Positions 1 through 11,946 of a DNA stretch of 64,000 bases are shown piece by piece (within the stretch, counting starts at the first letter, position 1; each line of letters begins with the position of its first letter). The notes beneath the pieces were generated by a model. It saw only the letters and a program-made list of their open reading frames with translations. It had not been told where the DNA came from and did no database searches. This stretch comes from Ricordea florida (taxonomy: Eukaryota > Cnidaria > Anthozoa > Corallimorpharia > Ricordeidae). The stretch covers positions 31,100,932 to 31,164,931 of the forward strand of contig OX453272.1 of assembly GCA_949710005.1 (NCBI GenBank). The letters are read 5' to 3'. The translations under genes and the position numbers were made by a program.

Positions 1-2320
1 CAATGATGAACGAGCCCAATATCCAGAACAAGTTTGGTCAATAAACGATTCATTATATGGCCATCTTGTTTTGTTCTGTTTTGCGGGAAATCCCGAGCGA
101 TGGGAGAGTATTCGCTTGCGGAACCAGCCATTTAATAAAACCAGTTTTTTTCTCTCTATCGTCTTCCTTTACTATTAGCATGTTAGCGTGGTAAAGAACG
201 TGTTATGGGTATATAGATCCATGAAACCCTTGCCGATCTTTGGTATCGGGACGATTTGATATGTCCCTGTTACAGCTGTCATTTGAATGGCCTTTTACAC
301 GAATGTTCAATAGAACTACGTAAATACATCTGTATTGCTAGGTTATATTTTGCATTTACATTGCTTCAGTTGCGGTAGACATTCATAGAGCCACTGTCCA
401 CCGAAAGTTTTATAGGGAAAGCGTCTTGATATATATCAGTGAGGCAATTTAGGTTAATTTTATTTTTTTTTCTAATTTTCACATAAAATGGGGAAAAAAC
501 CTGAGACTTAAATACAAAAATATTTTACTGATTTTTTGTTTTTGTTGTTAATGATCGTTTTTATTGCTCAGAGACAGAAAAGGTTAGCTTACTCAGCTTG
601 CGTTGACAAAGCTACAAAAAGTTGAATTTGTTATCTTTTGGGAACAGCATTTTGTTTCATTTTTTGATAGCAATATCCTCTATCCCAGAGGTGAATATTT
701 AGCAATTAGATTATGAGCTCGAGATTTCGGCCTCATCAACTATCACGTCATAGAAATCGAGAGCCATTTTCAACAAAGTGCTGTCTAATTTTAACAATTA
801 GACCCGTTTGCGGGCTACAGGTCAGTAGCCCATGAGGCGAAGGGTCTAATTGTTTTAGTATCACCCAACTAGTCGGACAGAAAAGACAATAAAAATGTTA
901 GGAAATGCCAGTTGAAGAAATATTTATTTGGGAATAAAACGAAAGAAAGCGTCACGAATTTCGCTACTCGAGGACAGTAATAGTCCTCTCGTAGCGTAAC
1001 CAATCAGATTGCTGCATTTGCATTGGCCCACTAGTTGGGTGACACTAATATGTCTTAACCCCTTTTTCTAAACCGATCAGATTGCCCATACCAAGCTGGT
1101 ATATACTAATGTAAGCTTTAAGATACACAGCATAGTAGCAAAATATGAAACATCAATTACATTCATCCTTTTTTTGCTAAATACAGTTCATGGCTTGTTG
1201 GTGTTTGTGACCACTGCCCATTATTCCTAAACCTTACCATAGTTAGAAATAATATATTTGGTTAGACATGTAATTAGTGTATTATTGAAACACAGATATA
1301 GAGGTTATTCATATATCATAATACGACTAAGCATATTTACTAGTAATTGTTTTGATTTTTGAGAGACGTAAACTTGTTTTAAGTATATTTTGTAGATAGA
1401 GAAACCCCCATTGAGATCTAATGGGTCCTTTGCAATTGCCACTTAAGGCGTTGCTCGAATAGCAGTTTGTAACTAGTTGAATGAGAAAGTTAGTTTGGCC
1501 AATTTTCTTAGAGAGAAAATTGACCTTTATTTAGACAATTGACTGGATTTGTACAATCCACATACAACTCCATTGCATGTTTTTAATAGAGAGGCCACAA
1601 CATTCACGTTTTGTAGCTTTTGGGGCTATTTTGAATTTAATAGTTAATTAACTTGACTTAAACTAAACACTTAATTTTTATCATTTTAGCCACATATGAA
1701 AGAAACGAAATGCAGTTTTTTAGGCCTTCAGTTTTTCAGGGATTTGATACTTTTGTACTATAGACTGACAAGAAATATAATAATACAATAAAAGACATGA
1801 AGCAAGAAAAGTTGTCTGAATATTATATAACGTAATACAGTGTCAAGTAAACACGCAATGAGAATTTCTGGCGAAAATTATGAATTATTTCAAGGAAGTT
1901 AAATGGGTCAAGAGTGGGTGAAAGCAACCATGTCCCCAGTTATCAATTGATTTATAATTAATTTCTCCCAGTCTTCGCTCTAATGATCACTTCTGTTTTT
2001 GTTATCGAAACGTCAATCAACGTGAATACTCCCTCTCGCTTCCAGAACTGATTGCATCCGTACGGTCGAACGCGACAAACTGACGACCGAAACAAATGAG
2101 TTTCTACAACGAGTTTATAAGGTAGTTTTTACCACCACAGCAAAGAGTACGTGACGTTTCGAGTCTTTTTTTTAAACATCAGCTTCTCTTGAATCCTTAA
2201 GTGATACCAGTAAACCATAAGACTTGAAACGTGTTAGTGCCTTTGATTGTCTTTAACTACAGCTAGTCCACATTCAATTAACACAGTGAAAATCAAGAAA
2301 ACCAAATAAACCAATATTTC
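1..2320. other. Intergenic, no gene recognised
   Basis: I see no coding exon or RNA gene here. The sequence is AT-rich with short homopolymer runs. The only structured part is the fold-back repeat near 795-1042, listed separately. The right edge abuts the ISL2EU transposon. Confidence 0.5.
795..1042. repeat. Fold-back MITE-like repeat ending in hairpin plus ACCAATCAG
   Basis: A palindrome (795-852, arms CAATTAGACCC and GGGTCTAATTG) is followed by the word TCACCCAACTAGT at 861-873, whose inverse lies at 1030-1042. Between them sits a hairpin at 961-995 (arms CGCTACTCGAGGAC and GTCCTCTCGTAGCG), then TAACCAATCAG at 996-1006. The inverted words suggest a non-autonomous DNA element. Its plan, palindrome then spacer then hairpin then CCAATCAG, recurs at 19, 24.7 and 36.3 kb. 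No coding capacity. Confidence 0.65.
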
Positions 2321-2380
2321 ACGGGTCGGCCATCTTGACACTGAAACGAGGCTAATAACGCATGAAATCCAAGATGGTGG
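2321..2380 (+). repeat. Left terminal inverted repeat of the ISL2EU element
   Basis: This 60-bp end matches the reverse complement of 6640-6699 at 57 of 60 positions; the differences fall at repeat positions 6, 21 and 58. It begins ACGGGTCGGCCATCTTGACA. The ATG of the transposase (2362) lies inside it. Confidence 0.95.
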
Positions 2381-3943
2381 CGTATCACTGTTGTGTTCCT
2401 TTGTGTGTGAGCGATTCTCGGAAAGAACAGCCGGAAATTTCTTTTCACAGCTTTCCATCTGAATCAAAACGGCGTGCTGAATGGATAGTCAAGATTCGCA
2501 GAGACCCTGGAGACCTTTTCAAGGTTTGTTTACGACAATCTCATCTTTATTTCTGCAGTCGGTGTGTTTAATATGCACGCAGTCAACACTACGGCTAATA
2601 AATATTTTGCTTGGTGGATTGCGATATTTATTTCATTTCAGATTAAACCTCACACAAAAGTTTGTTCTGCACACTTCAAAACTTCTGACTTCAAGAGAAC
2701 ATTAACGAGAAGGAAGGTTTTGTTGTCATCTGCTGTTCCATCCATCTTTGCTTGGACGACCAATGCATATCAACGAACCCCAACGAAAAGATGTCAAGAG
2801 GCAGTTGCAAATCAAACCTCTAAAGAGTCAGATTGTGATGAGACTGTTATCTCCCAACCACCATCAGGAGATCATGATTATTGTCTTTTTACTGAAGAAG
2901 AAATTGGAGACATTCATGCTCAACTAATGGCTGCCAAGAAGGAAATTGAGAAATTACAGAAAGAACTTGAAAGGGCCAAATGTTTGAGTAAGTTTGGATT
3001 GTCGCGATACTCGTACAATGATGACATGATAAATTTTTATACTGGCTTTCCTTCTTGGAAGCTGCTTGAAATGTTTATTTCTTTGGTAAAGCCTGGTTCA
3101 GACAAAATTAAAACATGGACACAAGAACAAAGGGCCAGAGCTAAACAAAACACTGATAGGCCAGTTGCAGTGGAAAGTGAAACAAATAATGCCTTTGTTT
3201 CTTCCCTTTGCATTGAGGATCAACTATTCCTTTTTCTATGCAAAATTAAACTTGGACTTTTTGAACAGGACTTGGCTGAGAGATTTCAAATTTCTATTTC
3301 CACAGTCAGTAGAAATTTGGTAACCTGGACAAATTACCTTTATTTTCTGTTGGGTTCCTTACCTATTTGGCCAAGCAGAGAACAAGTTGACAAGACAATG
3401 CCAAAGTCTTTTCAAGATACTTATCCATCAGTAAGAGTTATAATTGATTGCACTGAAATTAAGGTACAGACACCATCTTCCCTTACCCTTCATTCAGAAT
3501 TTTACTCTAACTACAAAAGTGCCATTACTTTGAAGGGGTTGATTGGTATTTCACCAACTGGTTCTGTAACTTTTGTGTCTGCCCTTTACACTGGTTCAAT
3601 TAGTGATCGAGAGATAACCCGAAGATCAGGGTTAATTGAACTACTGGAACGAAATGATGGGGTGATGGCTGACAAAGGATTCACCATCGAGGATCTTCTA
3701 ACCCCCAAAAATTGCACATTAAATATCCCTCCATTCCTAAGAGAGAAACCACAGTTTTCTGCAGATGATGTGAAGAAAACACAAGAAATTGCAAAACTGA
3801 GAATACATGTGGAACGTGCCATACGTCGAGCAAAGGAATTTCACCTTTTTGACTCCATTGTTCCACTGTCTTTGTTTTCTTCTATTAACCAACTCTGGAC
3901 AGTGTGTTGTATCCTGACCAACTTTAAAGGACCATTATTCTAA
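2362..3943 (+). CDS. THAP-domain DDE transposase of the ISL2EU element
   Basis: Two exons, 2362-2523 and 2642-3943, are joined across a 118-bp GT-AG intron in phase 0, giving 487 residues. The N-terminal THAP zinc finger has its first cysteines in HCCVPLC (exon 1) and its CSAHF pair in exon 2, so the intron splits the finger. A coiled-coil-like stretch rich in K and E follows (about residues 155-175), then a helix-turn-helix with DLAERFQISISTVSRNL, then a DDE_4-type catalytic domain: first Asp in IIDCTEI, second in MADKGF, Glu in HVERAIRR. The length fits THAP-DDE transposases. The start ATG is inside the terminal repeat; a second in-frame ATG (2374) is also possible. The frame is open to its stop, so the protein could be functional. 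It should bind the element's ends through THAP and cut and join DNA with the DDE triad. Confidence 0.9.
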
Positions 3944-4493
3944 ACTCAATAATAACAGTCAACTTATATAAATGTTCAATGGCAGATCTAGGGGGGAAGG
4001 TCAACGGGGTCTGGAGTCCTGTGTCAGACCTGAGTGTGTTTTAAAATTAAATAAATGGTTACAAACTGAATTCTTACAACTGGAGGATCACTGTTATCTG
4101 GCTATTGTTCCTTATAACACTTGCTTTGCATGTTGTCACTCAACTGAATACCAGGTGACAGTGTGTTCAGATTTGTAATTTTTTTTGAAAACCCTCTAAT
4201 GGTATTAATTAATGGCTCTGGTTTCCACCCCCCCCCCCCCCCTCCCCAATCAAAAATTCCTAGATCAGCCCATTATTTGAAGAACTATTCTTTTACAATC
4301 ATAATAGTGCAGACATTTCCACCTTAGTAACAAGAATCTGCTGCAGTATTGCTTCCAATCTTCAACTAAGTGATCCATTCATCAAACTGCTACATCCATA
4401 TTTTAAATATCCCCTCATTGGGGATAGAAATACTTTTCCATAATTCCTATCAATATTAATTTAATTTGAAGATTTGAATCTCCAAACATCAGT

Positions 4494-4736
4494 GTACTTA
4501 AGGACTGTAAGTAACTCTGTCGTTTTGTGGTCCTCTTCGCTTGACCTGCTCCCAAAAATCGGCATGAAGGATGTGGAGGCGTTTGTTAACTTAGAAAAAT
4601 CCCCAAAAAGTAGCCTTGCAAAAGGATATAAGTTCTTTCTGGAAGGATTTGTCCATGAATTTCAAGGTTTGAGGAACATGTATCTTCATGCAAGTTCGTA
4701 TCTCTGATTTTGTAGTTGCTACAAACACTCAGAAAT
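4494..4736 (+). repeat. Inverted internal copy of the first YqaJ-gene exon
   Basis: This stretch repeats, in opposite orientation, the first exon of the YqaJ gene, its intron and the start of exon 2 (about 6339-6626). The translated plus strand still reads SSSLDLLPKIGMKDVEAFVN as in that exon. It lacks about 45 nt of the intron present in the terminal copy. It sits between the two convergent genes, just past the YqaJ stop. It has no start codon or obvious partner exon, so I read it as an internal duplication and not a gene. Confidence 0.8.
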
Positions 4737-4750
4737 TGTGTTCAGCAACC

Positions 4751-6658
4751 TTAAACCAGTGTGCACAGGAAAAAATCGAAGTAGAATTTGTCTAAATTAG
4801 AGCACATGGAATTGAAAAATTCCTCATCAAAGTAAATTCTTTCAATATGCCAGTCATCTTTGCAAAGGACCATTAGGTCACACCACTGCATTCCAGTTAA
4901 GCCTAACTGGCCCTGGATCTGATAATAATATTCGTGGGTCTTCCTAAGTTTCAGTTCACCATTTACAAGCTTCAGACATTTTGCATTTCGCACAGATAAA
5001 CATTGTAAACATTTAAGCTCTAGTAAGCCAAAGGGATCATCATTTTCATTTGGGTCAAACACAATGTAATCAGGACTTGCACCCAAGTGTGGGCACCCTG
5101 GGTTAATTACAAATCCTGACCTCCTGACATTGACACCTTTAGATTCAGCATATGTTGCAGCAGCACTTCCTTCATTTGCCAAACCATATCTCATGGCCTC
5201 TGTCTGCCTGACAGGCTTTTTTAACTGTGCCACTAAGGTTTCATAGTCCTTTTTTCTTGCTGCAACCCTTTTAAATTTGGATGCAGTAATTCGTTTTTTA
5301 CTGAGATCATGCCAAAAAGGGTTGTCTGATTGATCCCTTGTTTCCTTCTCAATGCACCTAGTCTCCTCCAGTGTGATTTGTTCACCTCCATAGTAAATTG
5401 ACTCTTTTGTTGGGAGGACTGTAGTGTAACCCAGGGTGGATATAACTCGTGTTGGCAGGTCAGGAAAATCTCTGCACTGGGGAATGTTTTTTATGTGGGA
5501 ATAGTCGGTCGCAAGCTTTTGTTGATATGAAATGACGCTTCCATTTGGAACTAAACCAAACTTACTTTCAGTATATGAAGCATCAGAAGGGAAAAGACTT
5601 GAAAACTGGGTCTCCGGAAAATTGCACATAATTTCCGCTGAAAATTATCAATAAATTTCTTTGGAGGAATATCAGATGATATTGGGTTGTACAGGCTACT
5701 CTTCACCCCATCAAAAGAGCGCTTTCTCCCCTTGTTTAACTTTAACTCTGGCTTCCTCAGCTGAATTTCCTGTGAACATTCTGGAGCTACCCCAGCTGTT
5801 CTTGGTTTGTGCCACTCCTGAGGAAGAGAGGTCTTTGAGGGAATAACTGGCACAGTTTTTAAACCCAGCATGCTGTAATGTGCAGCTTGATAAAGAAAGG
5901 CTATTTTGTGATTGCAAATTCCTTGGCCTGCCTTGCAACTACATGAATGTTCAATAACCATTGGTACGTTATTAGGTCGACAGTCTATACACAACTGTAA
6001 AGGGAAAGAGAAAAACACCTGTTAATATGGGTGACCAGTGTGGTAGGCATCTGAAGCAAATGCATAAAAATGTAATGGCCTTGATTCAAGCATAACTCAT
6101 AACTAGCAGTTGCTATTAGCAATTAAAACTGTTCACCACAAAATATAATTTAAAAATAAATTTAAAACTGCAATCTCAAATCGGAGTGTGCTGCTGTAAG
6201 AGTAGAGAATTAGAAATAGAACTCGACATGCAGTGCGATTGCCGGCGAAAAATTATATATACTGACCTTGAGTTGATGCGGATCTTCGTTTTTTTTAAGA
6301 GATTTGAAGCATTTCCCTCTGATGTAGATCTCCCCCTCTTTCTGAGTGTTTGTAGCAACTACAAAATCAGAGATACGAACTTACTTCTAGTTGACGGGCG
6401 CTAAAAACACGAGAACAGCAAAAGGAAAGAAAGATACATGTTCATCAAACCTTGAAATTCATGGACAAATCCTTCCACGAAGAACTTATATCCTTTTGCA
6501 AGGCCACTTTTGGGGGATTTTTCTAAGTTAACAAATGCCTCCACATCCTTCATGCCGATTTTTGGGAGCAGGTCAAGCGAAGAGGACCAAAAAACGGCAG
6601 AGTTCCTTACAGTCCTTACAGGCATAACTGGCGTGTTGTCCGCCATCTTGGATTTCAT
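4751..6658 (-). CDS. SWIM zinc-finger and YqaJ-type nuclease gene of the ISL2EU element
   Basis: The reading runs from an ATG in the right terminal repeat (6658). Exon 1 (6451-6658) joins exon 2 (6267-6358) in frame. Exon 3 begins at 5994 with a SWIM-type zinc finger, SCSCKAGQGICNH. The last part (5629-4751) holds a YqaJ/lambda-exonuclease-like domain: GLANEGSAAA, then GASPDYIV, then LLELKC, which supply the E, D and E-x-K residues of that nuclease fold. Exons 3 and 4 lie in different frames near 5630. I cannot tell whether a tiny intron or a 1-nt shift separates them, so the copy may be broken. A short exon between exons 2 and 3 may be missing. The likely role is processing DNA ends during transposition; this is inferred from the domain. 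Confidence 0.78.
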
Positions 6659-6699
6659 GCGTTATTAGCCTCGTTTCAATGTCAAGATGGCCGCCCCGT
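6640..6699 (-). repeat. Right terminal inverted repeat of the ISL2EU element
   Basis: Inverse partner of 2321-2380 (57/60). It contains the ATG of the YqaJ gene (6658-6656), so both element genes start inside mirror copies of the same repeat and share the N-terminal peptide MKSKM. Confidence 0.95.
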
Positions 6700-6749
6700 A
6701 ATTGGCTTTATTGTTGTGACGTACATAGCGGGAAATACCCTCGTCAGCT

Positions 6750-7540
6750 CAAAACATGGCAGTTTCCAAATATGGTACTTAGGAAATATGGAATCTGGAC
6801 AAGCTGTGAACGCGCTTTACACGCTTCAAGTCTTCTGGGGGTACATGTTAGCTTATCCCGCAAATCTTTTGATAAACCCATTTTTGTGTTTGAATTTCCT
6901 ACCGACGCAGCACCAGTCTCGAGTTATAATATACATGCAAACATTTCAAAGCGCTGGTCACGATTTGCTGAGAACACGTCAATCAATCTCAAACAGTAAA
7001 GAATGCAGAAAGTGAGTGCAGAAAATTGAAATTAAATTCTTACATGTATTTTGTTAACAAGTTAAAATGTCTTTGAACACATTTTGGAATAAACAAGCAT
7101 GCACAAATTCATTTCATAAACAAATAACAAATTGCACTCGCAATACAGGCTCGTGTAATTTTTTAAGTCTGGAAAACTTTATTGGACTTACTTTATCCTA
7201 ATAATATACATGCAAAAATTTCAGCATGCTCATTGGCTGAGACCACGTCAATTAATCCCAAACCGTGCAGAAAATTGAAATTAAGTGCAAAAAGTTGAAA
7301 TTGAGTGCAGAAAGTTGAAATTAAATTTTTGCATGTATATTATTAACAAGTAATCACATGATTTGTCTCGCGCAATTTGGGATAAATCAGCACTCGTACA
7401 TTTTTCAAAGACTTCAAATTGCACTCGCTCTACGGGCTCGTGCAATTTGGTTAGCCTTTGAAAAATTTACTTGTGCTGATTTATCCCAAATTGCACTCGA
7501 AATCATGTGATTACCTATACAAATTGCACTGGAAATCAGT
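6750..7540. repeat. Dispersed repeat cluster with hairpin, 5' of RCAN
   Basis: This gap holds fragments of dispersed repeats. 6760-6920 resembles 44.73-44.93 kb, sharing CAGCTTGTCCAGATT (inverted) and GACGCAGCACCAGT. At 7010-7330 the words AGTGCAGAAAGTTGAAATT recur several times. 7350-7513 is a near-palindrome whose arms read AATTTGGGATAAATCAGCAC and its inverse. The same family is seen at about 44.39-44.65 kb. No coding exon. Confidence 0.6.
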
Positions 7541-7803
7541 TGATTGCCTGTACAAAACAACTCAAATTAACTGTCTATTCCATCCCCACCTTACCCCCGT
7601 TGGGACGGTGATTTTCTGGAATATTACCCAATGAGCTTCGCGTGCATCCATGCTGAAGTTCCTTGTTTTGCTTTGCACATAAAGCGAAGGGAAAATCTGT
7701 TTTGCTATTTCCTCTTTCGTCAAGTCCATACCGTGTATGAACTGGATTGGATTTTTGCTGTTGTTTGTATCATACAAAGGTCCCTCCTGTCGTTGTCTTC
7801 ACA

Positions 7804-10800
7804 ATGAAGCCGTATATCGAACCTGAATCAAGCTGCCTGAACAACGGCAACGACGAAGACGTCGAGAAAAGTGATTCGTGGAGTTTGTCGGTGACTAATG
7901 TACCGAGCGGGGTATTTGAAGATAGCAATCTCAAGGTATTGTTGTAAAAAGTCAAATTTAGAACTGTGACAGCATGATAGCGCCAGAACCATCGAACTTG
8001 TCTTTTCTTTTGTTGTATCAGCTTACTGTACATTCCTTGGTATCTGTCTCTTTTTTGTTCATTTTGTTTCTTTTTTTTTTTCCCAATTCAACACAAGATC
8101 CAGTAGGGTAAAATGAATGAAGTTAGGCTTGGTATGTACTTTTCAACTAATATGGAACAACTTGTATTAAATTGTTAACAAAGATATTACCGAAAAAAAA
8201 TGAATGCCAGTTGTCACGTTCATGTAAGCTTGACCTACTCTGTGTATAAAACAAAATAATCCTAATAACAATACTTTCACGTACTCTCTCATTTCTTTAT
8301 GAAAATGGCTTCAACTTAATACTAAATCACAATTATTTTAAAGTGAATGTTTTGCGAAACAGCTGTGTTATCCACAGTCATCCCCACGGTGGAGACTCGT
8401 ATACAGATGTTTTTGTTTCTGGCATTACCAGTCGCTTTCTTGTGTTGTAAATTTTGTTTTTACACCAGTAAATACTAATTACAGCAAACTCACGGTGAAC
8501 GGTTTTTAAAGGAGTATAATTCAACATTATTCCATGAATAAAGTGAAAGACGACTCTCCATTGATCTACTTGGTGGTAATTGATTTATGTTGCGGATATC
8601 CAATAAGTGAAAGATCATCGCAGTTATGTACGCAACTTAAGCAGTTGCAAAGAGAAGACCTGAAAAAATTCAGGGTAAGATTTCCGCACAGGTCCCTTCT
8701 TCATTATGCATGCTGAAGCTTTCTTGTCTGGTGTAGTGCACGTGCAAATATTTCTTGTGTTCGAAGAACGAAATATTATAGTAACAGAATGCATAATGAA
8801 GTAGGGACCTGTACGGAAATCTTACCAAATTCAGGCTTGAACGGCATTCGAACCCATCACTTTGCTTTACCAGTGCTACACTCTAACCAACTTAGCTATC
8901 AATCCAACTGGGAGCAAGTCATTTGTGAGTTCTTGATAAGCAATGACCTTTCACTTATTAGTTCTTTCTTCCACAGTTTCCATATATGTAATTTTCATTT
9001 GGTAGCCTGAGCCAATGTATGTAATGAATGTGATTGTTTCAGCCAGTCTTATTTACAGCACACCCATGTATTGTGTGGGTAGCACTAAATACTATGCACC
9101 TATTGAATAACTAGGACCTGGTAGAAGACTCAGATTCTTACCCATCATTTCCTGCTATTGAATGACTTGTTTTCAGTATCCCATATGCTGTATCCCTTCT
9201 GGTCCAGTCAGTTCCAGGTCCAATCATCTCCCACTTCTCCATTGCACCCTTAGCATCAGTTAGCAGGACCTTACTTCAGGTCGTCTGTTGCCACCATAGG
9301 GCAGTCATTGCAAGAGGAATCATACCTTGTTTGTTATCTCATCAGTAGGGCATTTACAATGTTATGAATACAGACCTTGTAACAAATGCCTGGTGAAGGA
9401 ATGGCCATTGGGAGTTGAATGGGGCTGACTGAACATTAATTTTGAGAGACTAAGCAACAATTTTTTTTTTGAGCAGCAATACACATGCCATGTTTGTTCC
9501 CAAGGGAAACATTTAGCTTTCTTTAGAATCTGAAAGTTCATCAAAACAAAGTTGAAATTCAAAACTTTAATTTAGCTGGAACCATCTTTCAGACATGGTT
9601 GCCTCAGCTGGTGTGAACACTGATGCCATTTTTCAATTCTTAATTCAATCTTGGTAAATTAATGGATCATGAATTTCAATATACAGTAGGAAGATTTGAA
9701 AGGAACCAGTTTCATGTTCAAGATTATGGCTGATTTTAAATGCTGAAAGTATGTTAAAAGAAAATGTGATCGACACGATATATTTTGTTCTCTTGACTGA
9801 TTTAGTGTAAAGAGTTACAACTGTTGCATTCTTTGTTTCTTTTTAGGCAGAATTTGAAACTCTGTTTTCTCCTTATGGAAACAAAAATGAAAGAAGCTTT
9901 ATCTACTTGAAAAGTTTTCACAGGGCAAGAGTGACCTTTAACAAAGAGAGTCATGCCATAGAAGCCAAGGGAAGTCTACATGGTTACCCTTTCTTAGACT
10001 GCGAGCTTGGAGTGTTCTTTGTGCAGGTGCTTACATTCAAATATGTAGTTATGAGCATGTATTTTTGAAAGATTTGCTAAATATTCAGTGCCTTGCAAAT
10101 CTGGTTTTCCAACAAGCCGGTCAGTTGGTCAGTCAGTCATATTCATACATTGCTAGTGTTGTCACAGAGATCTTTTGCCAGCTAATCCCCATCTCTCATT
10201 GTGTTCAGCAAGTTGCGTCCCATCAGATCAGTATCGGATTCAATAATACTTGGCAGCATGGTTTTCTGTCTCCACTTTTCTTGTGGCATCAGGGATCCAA
10301 CAAAGCACTTAATTGATTTGCTAGTACACAATGATGGAAGACATGACCTAACAGAGAGAGTCTTATAAGATGGATGGTGTCAGTAACCTTTGGAATTGGG
10401 CTGTATAGAACTAGATTAGTTGTTTGAGAACTGAAGGAGATGTTTTCCAACAGGATTTGTCAATACATAAATTTGTCAATTTATAGTAAGTTATGTTTGC
10501 ATTAGCATTACTTTCAGTATTATTGAAGTACCAGTGGCACTAACAGTTCTGTAACAGTGTATCTTGCATTATTTTGGTTGCAGAGAAGTACATCTGTTGG
10601 CAACAACAACTCTATGCTAAAACCTCCTCCGCTGACAAAACAGTTTTTGATCTCACCTCCGGCATCACCTCCAGTTGGCTGGGAGCAATCACCAGAATCA
10701 CACCCAGTCATCAACTATGACCTGCTAACAGCAGTAGCAAGTCTGGACACTTCTGAACCATACCAGCTCCATCCCCATGTGGAAGATGCACCTGGTATTG

Positions 10801-10919
10801 TGGTACATTTTTGTGATGATAAGGAGGACATGCAGCAAGGTGAAGGTACAAAATTTCATCCCTTGAAAGAATTGCCCAGGGATATAACACAAACCAGGAG
10901 ACCAGAGAGGAAAACATGA
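7804..10919 (+). CDS. RCAN: Calcipressin (regulator of calcineurin)
   Basis: Three exons, 7804-7935, 9847-10026 and 10584-10919, join in phase 0 with GT-AG borders to give 215 residues, the usual size for RCAN proteins. Calcipressins bind the phosphatase calcineurin and tune its signalling in the cytoplasm. Exons 1-2 form an RNA-recognition-like fold (VTNVPSGVF; then FETLFSPYG and SFIYLKSFHRARVTF). Exon 3 holds the signature FLISPPASPPVGWE, whose SP repeats are the family's phosphorylation and calcineurin-docking region. The C-terminus has the conserved VVHFCDD and DITQTRRPE elements. Intron 1 carries a SINE split by a MITE. The start is the first ATG before the conserved region, preceded by a CpG-containing stretch without upstream in-frame coding. 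No operon partner. Confidence 0.94.
8593..8920 (-). mobile_element. tRNA-derived SINE, split by a MITE
   Basis: Read on the minus strand, the head (about 8841-8916) has a pol III A box (TAGCTAAGTTGGTTAGAG) and B box (GGGTTCGAATGCC). The body continues CCGTTCAAGCCTGAAT and then, after the insert, TTTCAGGTCTTCTCTTTGCA and GCAACTTAAGCAGTTG-like words in inverse. A 153-bp MITE (8674-8826) separates the halves. The head is too diverged for a working tRNA. Located in intron 1 of RCAN. Confidence 0.75.
8674..8826. mobile_element. 153-bp MITE with 41-bp terminal inverted repeats and 8-bp TSD
   Basis: The ends are GGTAAGATTTCC and GGAAATCTTACC, extending to arms of about 41 bp with three mismatches. 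It is flanked by AAATTCAG on both sides (8666-8673 and 8827-8834). Removing the element and one copy restores an unbroken SINE. An 8-bp duplication suits hAT, P or Merlin transposases; hAT is my guess. Related copies occur at about 23284-23438 and 62161-62313. Confidence 0.85.
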
Positions 10920-11241
10920 GCAAGGCACTTAAAGTAAAATCTTTAGAAAAGAAGAGTTTGCATTGTACATGTAAGGTTTTAATTTGGCACAGCTTTGGAC
11001 TCTTCGCATTGTGGACTTAAGAGATCCAAGGTCCGGTTTCGACAAAGGTAGATTCATAGTTATTCAGGCCTCTGGGTCTTACACTACTACATTGTTTTAA
11101 GTGAAGAAACATGGTTAAGCACAGCAGTGTAATGTTTAAGAATTTGAAATTCAGTGACAGTTTCAATGATGGATATCAGCAAACATGCTAGCAATCAATC
11201 CAGGCAGAGTAAAAATTGTCTTACATGTAGGTGCGTCATTC
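10920..11241. other. RCAN 3' flank, probable 3' UTR
   Basis: No coding exon or repeat was recognised. The stretch probably holds the RCAN 3' untranslated region; no polyadenylation site was fixed. Confidence 0.3.
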
Positions 11242-11736
11242 TAGTCAGGAAGCAGCTCGCCAAAAAATGATTTTCGCTAAACATTTTGAGTAGAAGCAGG
11301 CAACATAGCTTAAAATCTTCATCTTGCCATCCTGATTAAGAATTGTGCTGTTGCCCACTCCAAATGTTATGATATCTGTCATTAAACGGGTTTTTTGTCT
11401 AGGCCCTCGCTCCTGCAGCATGAAAACGAGGCTGAACTGTAGCATTTATATAAACCCAATGAAAAGTACACAATACGATGGGGAAATAGCTGAATCTTTG
11501 CTACTTGACGTTTAGAGCTCGATAGACAGTAGTGTGGGAGATAAAATACGTCACGTGATCAGTTATGAAGAGTCACGTGACTTTCCAATAAAATCGGTTT
11601 TAAAGCATAAAAGACGCTCTATTCACGATTTCCTTTAATATAGTTTTCAACTTACTGACGTTTCTCATTTCGATTTAGACATCCAACAATAAAAACACAA
11701 AAATGCAATAGGTGATCAGCTATGATGGGTCACGTG
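11242..11736 (+). repeat. Left long terminal inverted repeat
   Basis: About 495 bp, inverse of 13822-14326. The outermost 50 bp are more diverged (GCTCGCC against a longer right version), while the rest runs nearly unbroken to GATGGGTCACGTGA. Confidence 0.85.
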
Positions 11737-11946
11737 ATGTAATGAAATCATTCTATTTTCAGTCATTCTATAACCTTTTTAACTTATGTAACATTTCCTA
11801 TGAGTTAGGATTTTTCATGTAAAAAGACTGAACTTTCTTCTACTTGGCCGCATGGTTTAAGCGAGAAATACAAGCTTATAAACCATAAGCAAAGTGTCAT
11901 ATTACACAAGACCACCATGTGACTTCCACCTTATCAAAGTTATAGG

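Larger units (their letters stand above)
2321..6699. mobile_element. ISL2EU-type DNA transposon with THAP-DDE transposase and YqaJ gene
   Basis: The element is 4379 bp, bounded by 60-bp terminal inverted repeats that differ at only three positions. It carries two convergent genes: a THAP+DDE transposase on plus and a SWIM zinc-finger/YqaJ nuclease on minus. As I recall the Repbase superfamilies, a THAP-type transposase paired with a YqaJ nuclease is the hallmark of ISL2EU (IS4EU). No clear target-site duplication is seen: the left flank reads TTTC and the right AATT, and weak similarity (CCAAT) may continue outward. The transposase frame is open. The nuclease gene shows one frame change, so this copy may not be fully autonomous. 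High TIR identity points to fairly recent activity. Confidence 0.88.

Noticed and set aside
4228-4250. Poly-C tract as a regulatory site
   Set aside because: Simple homopolymer run in the transposon's intergenic part; no other evidence.
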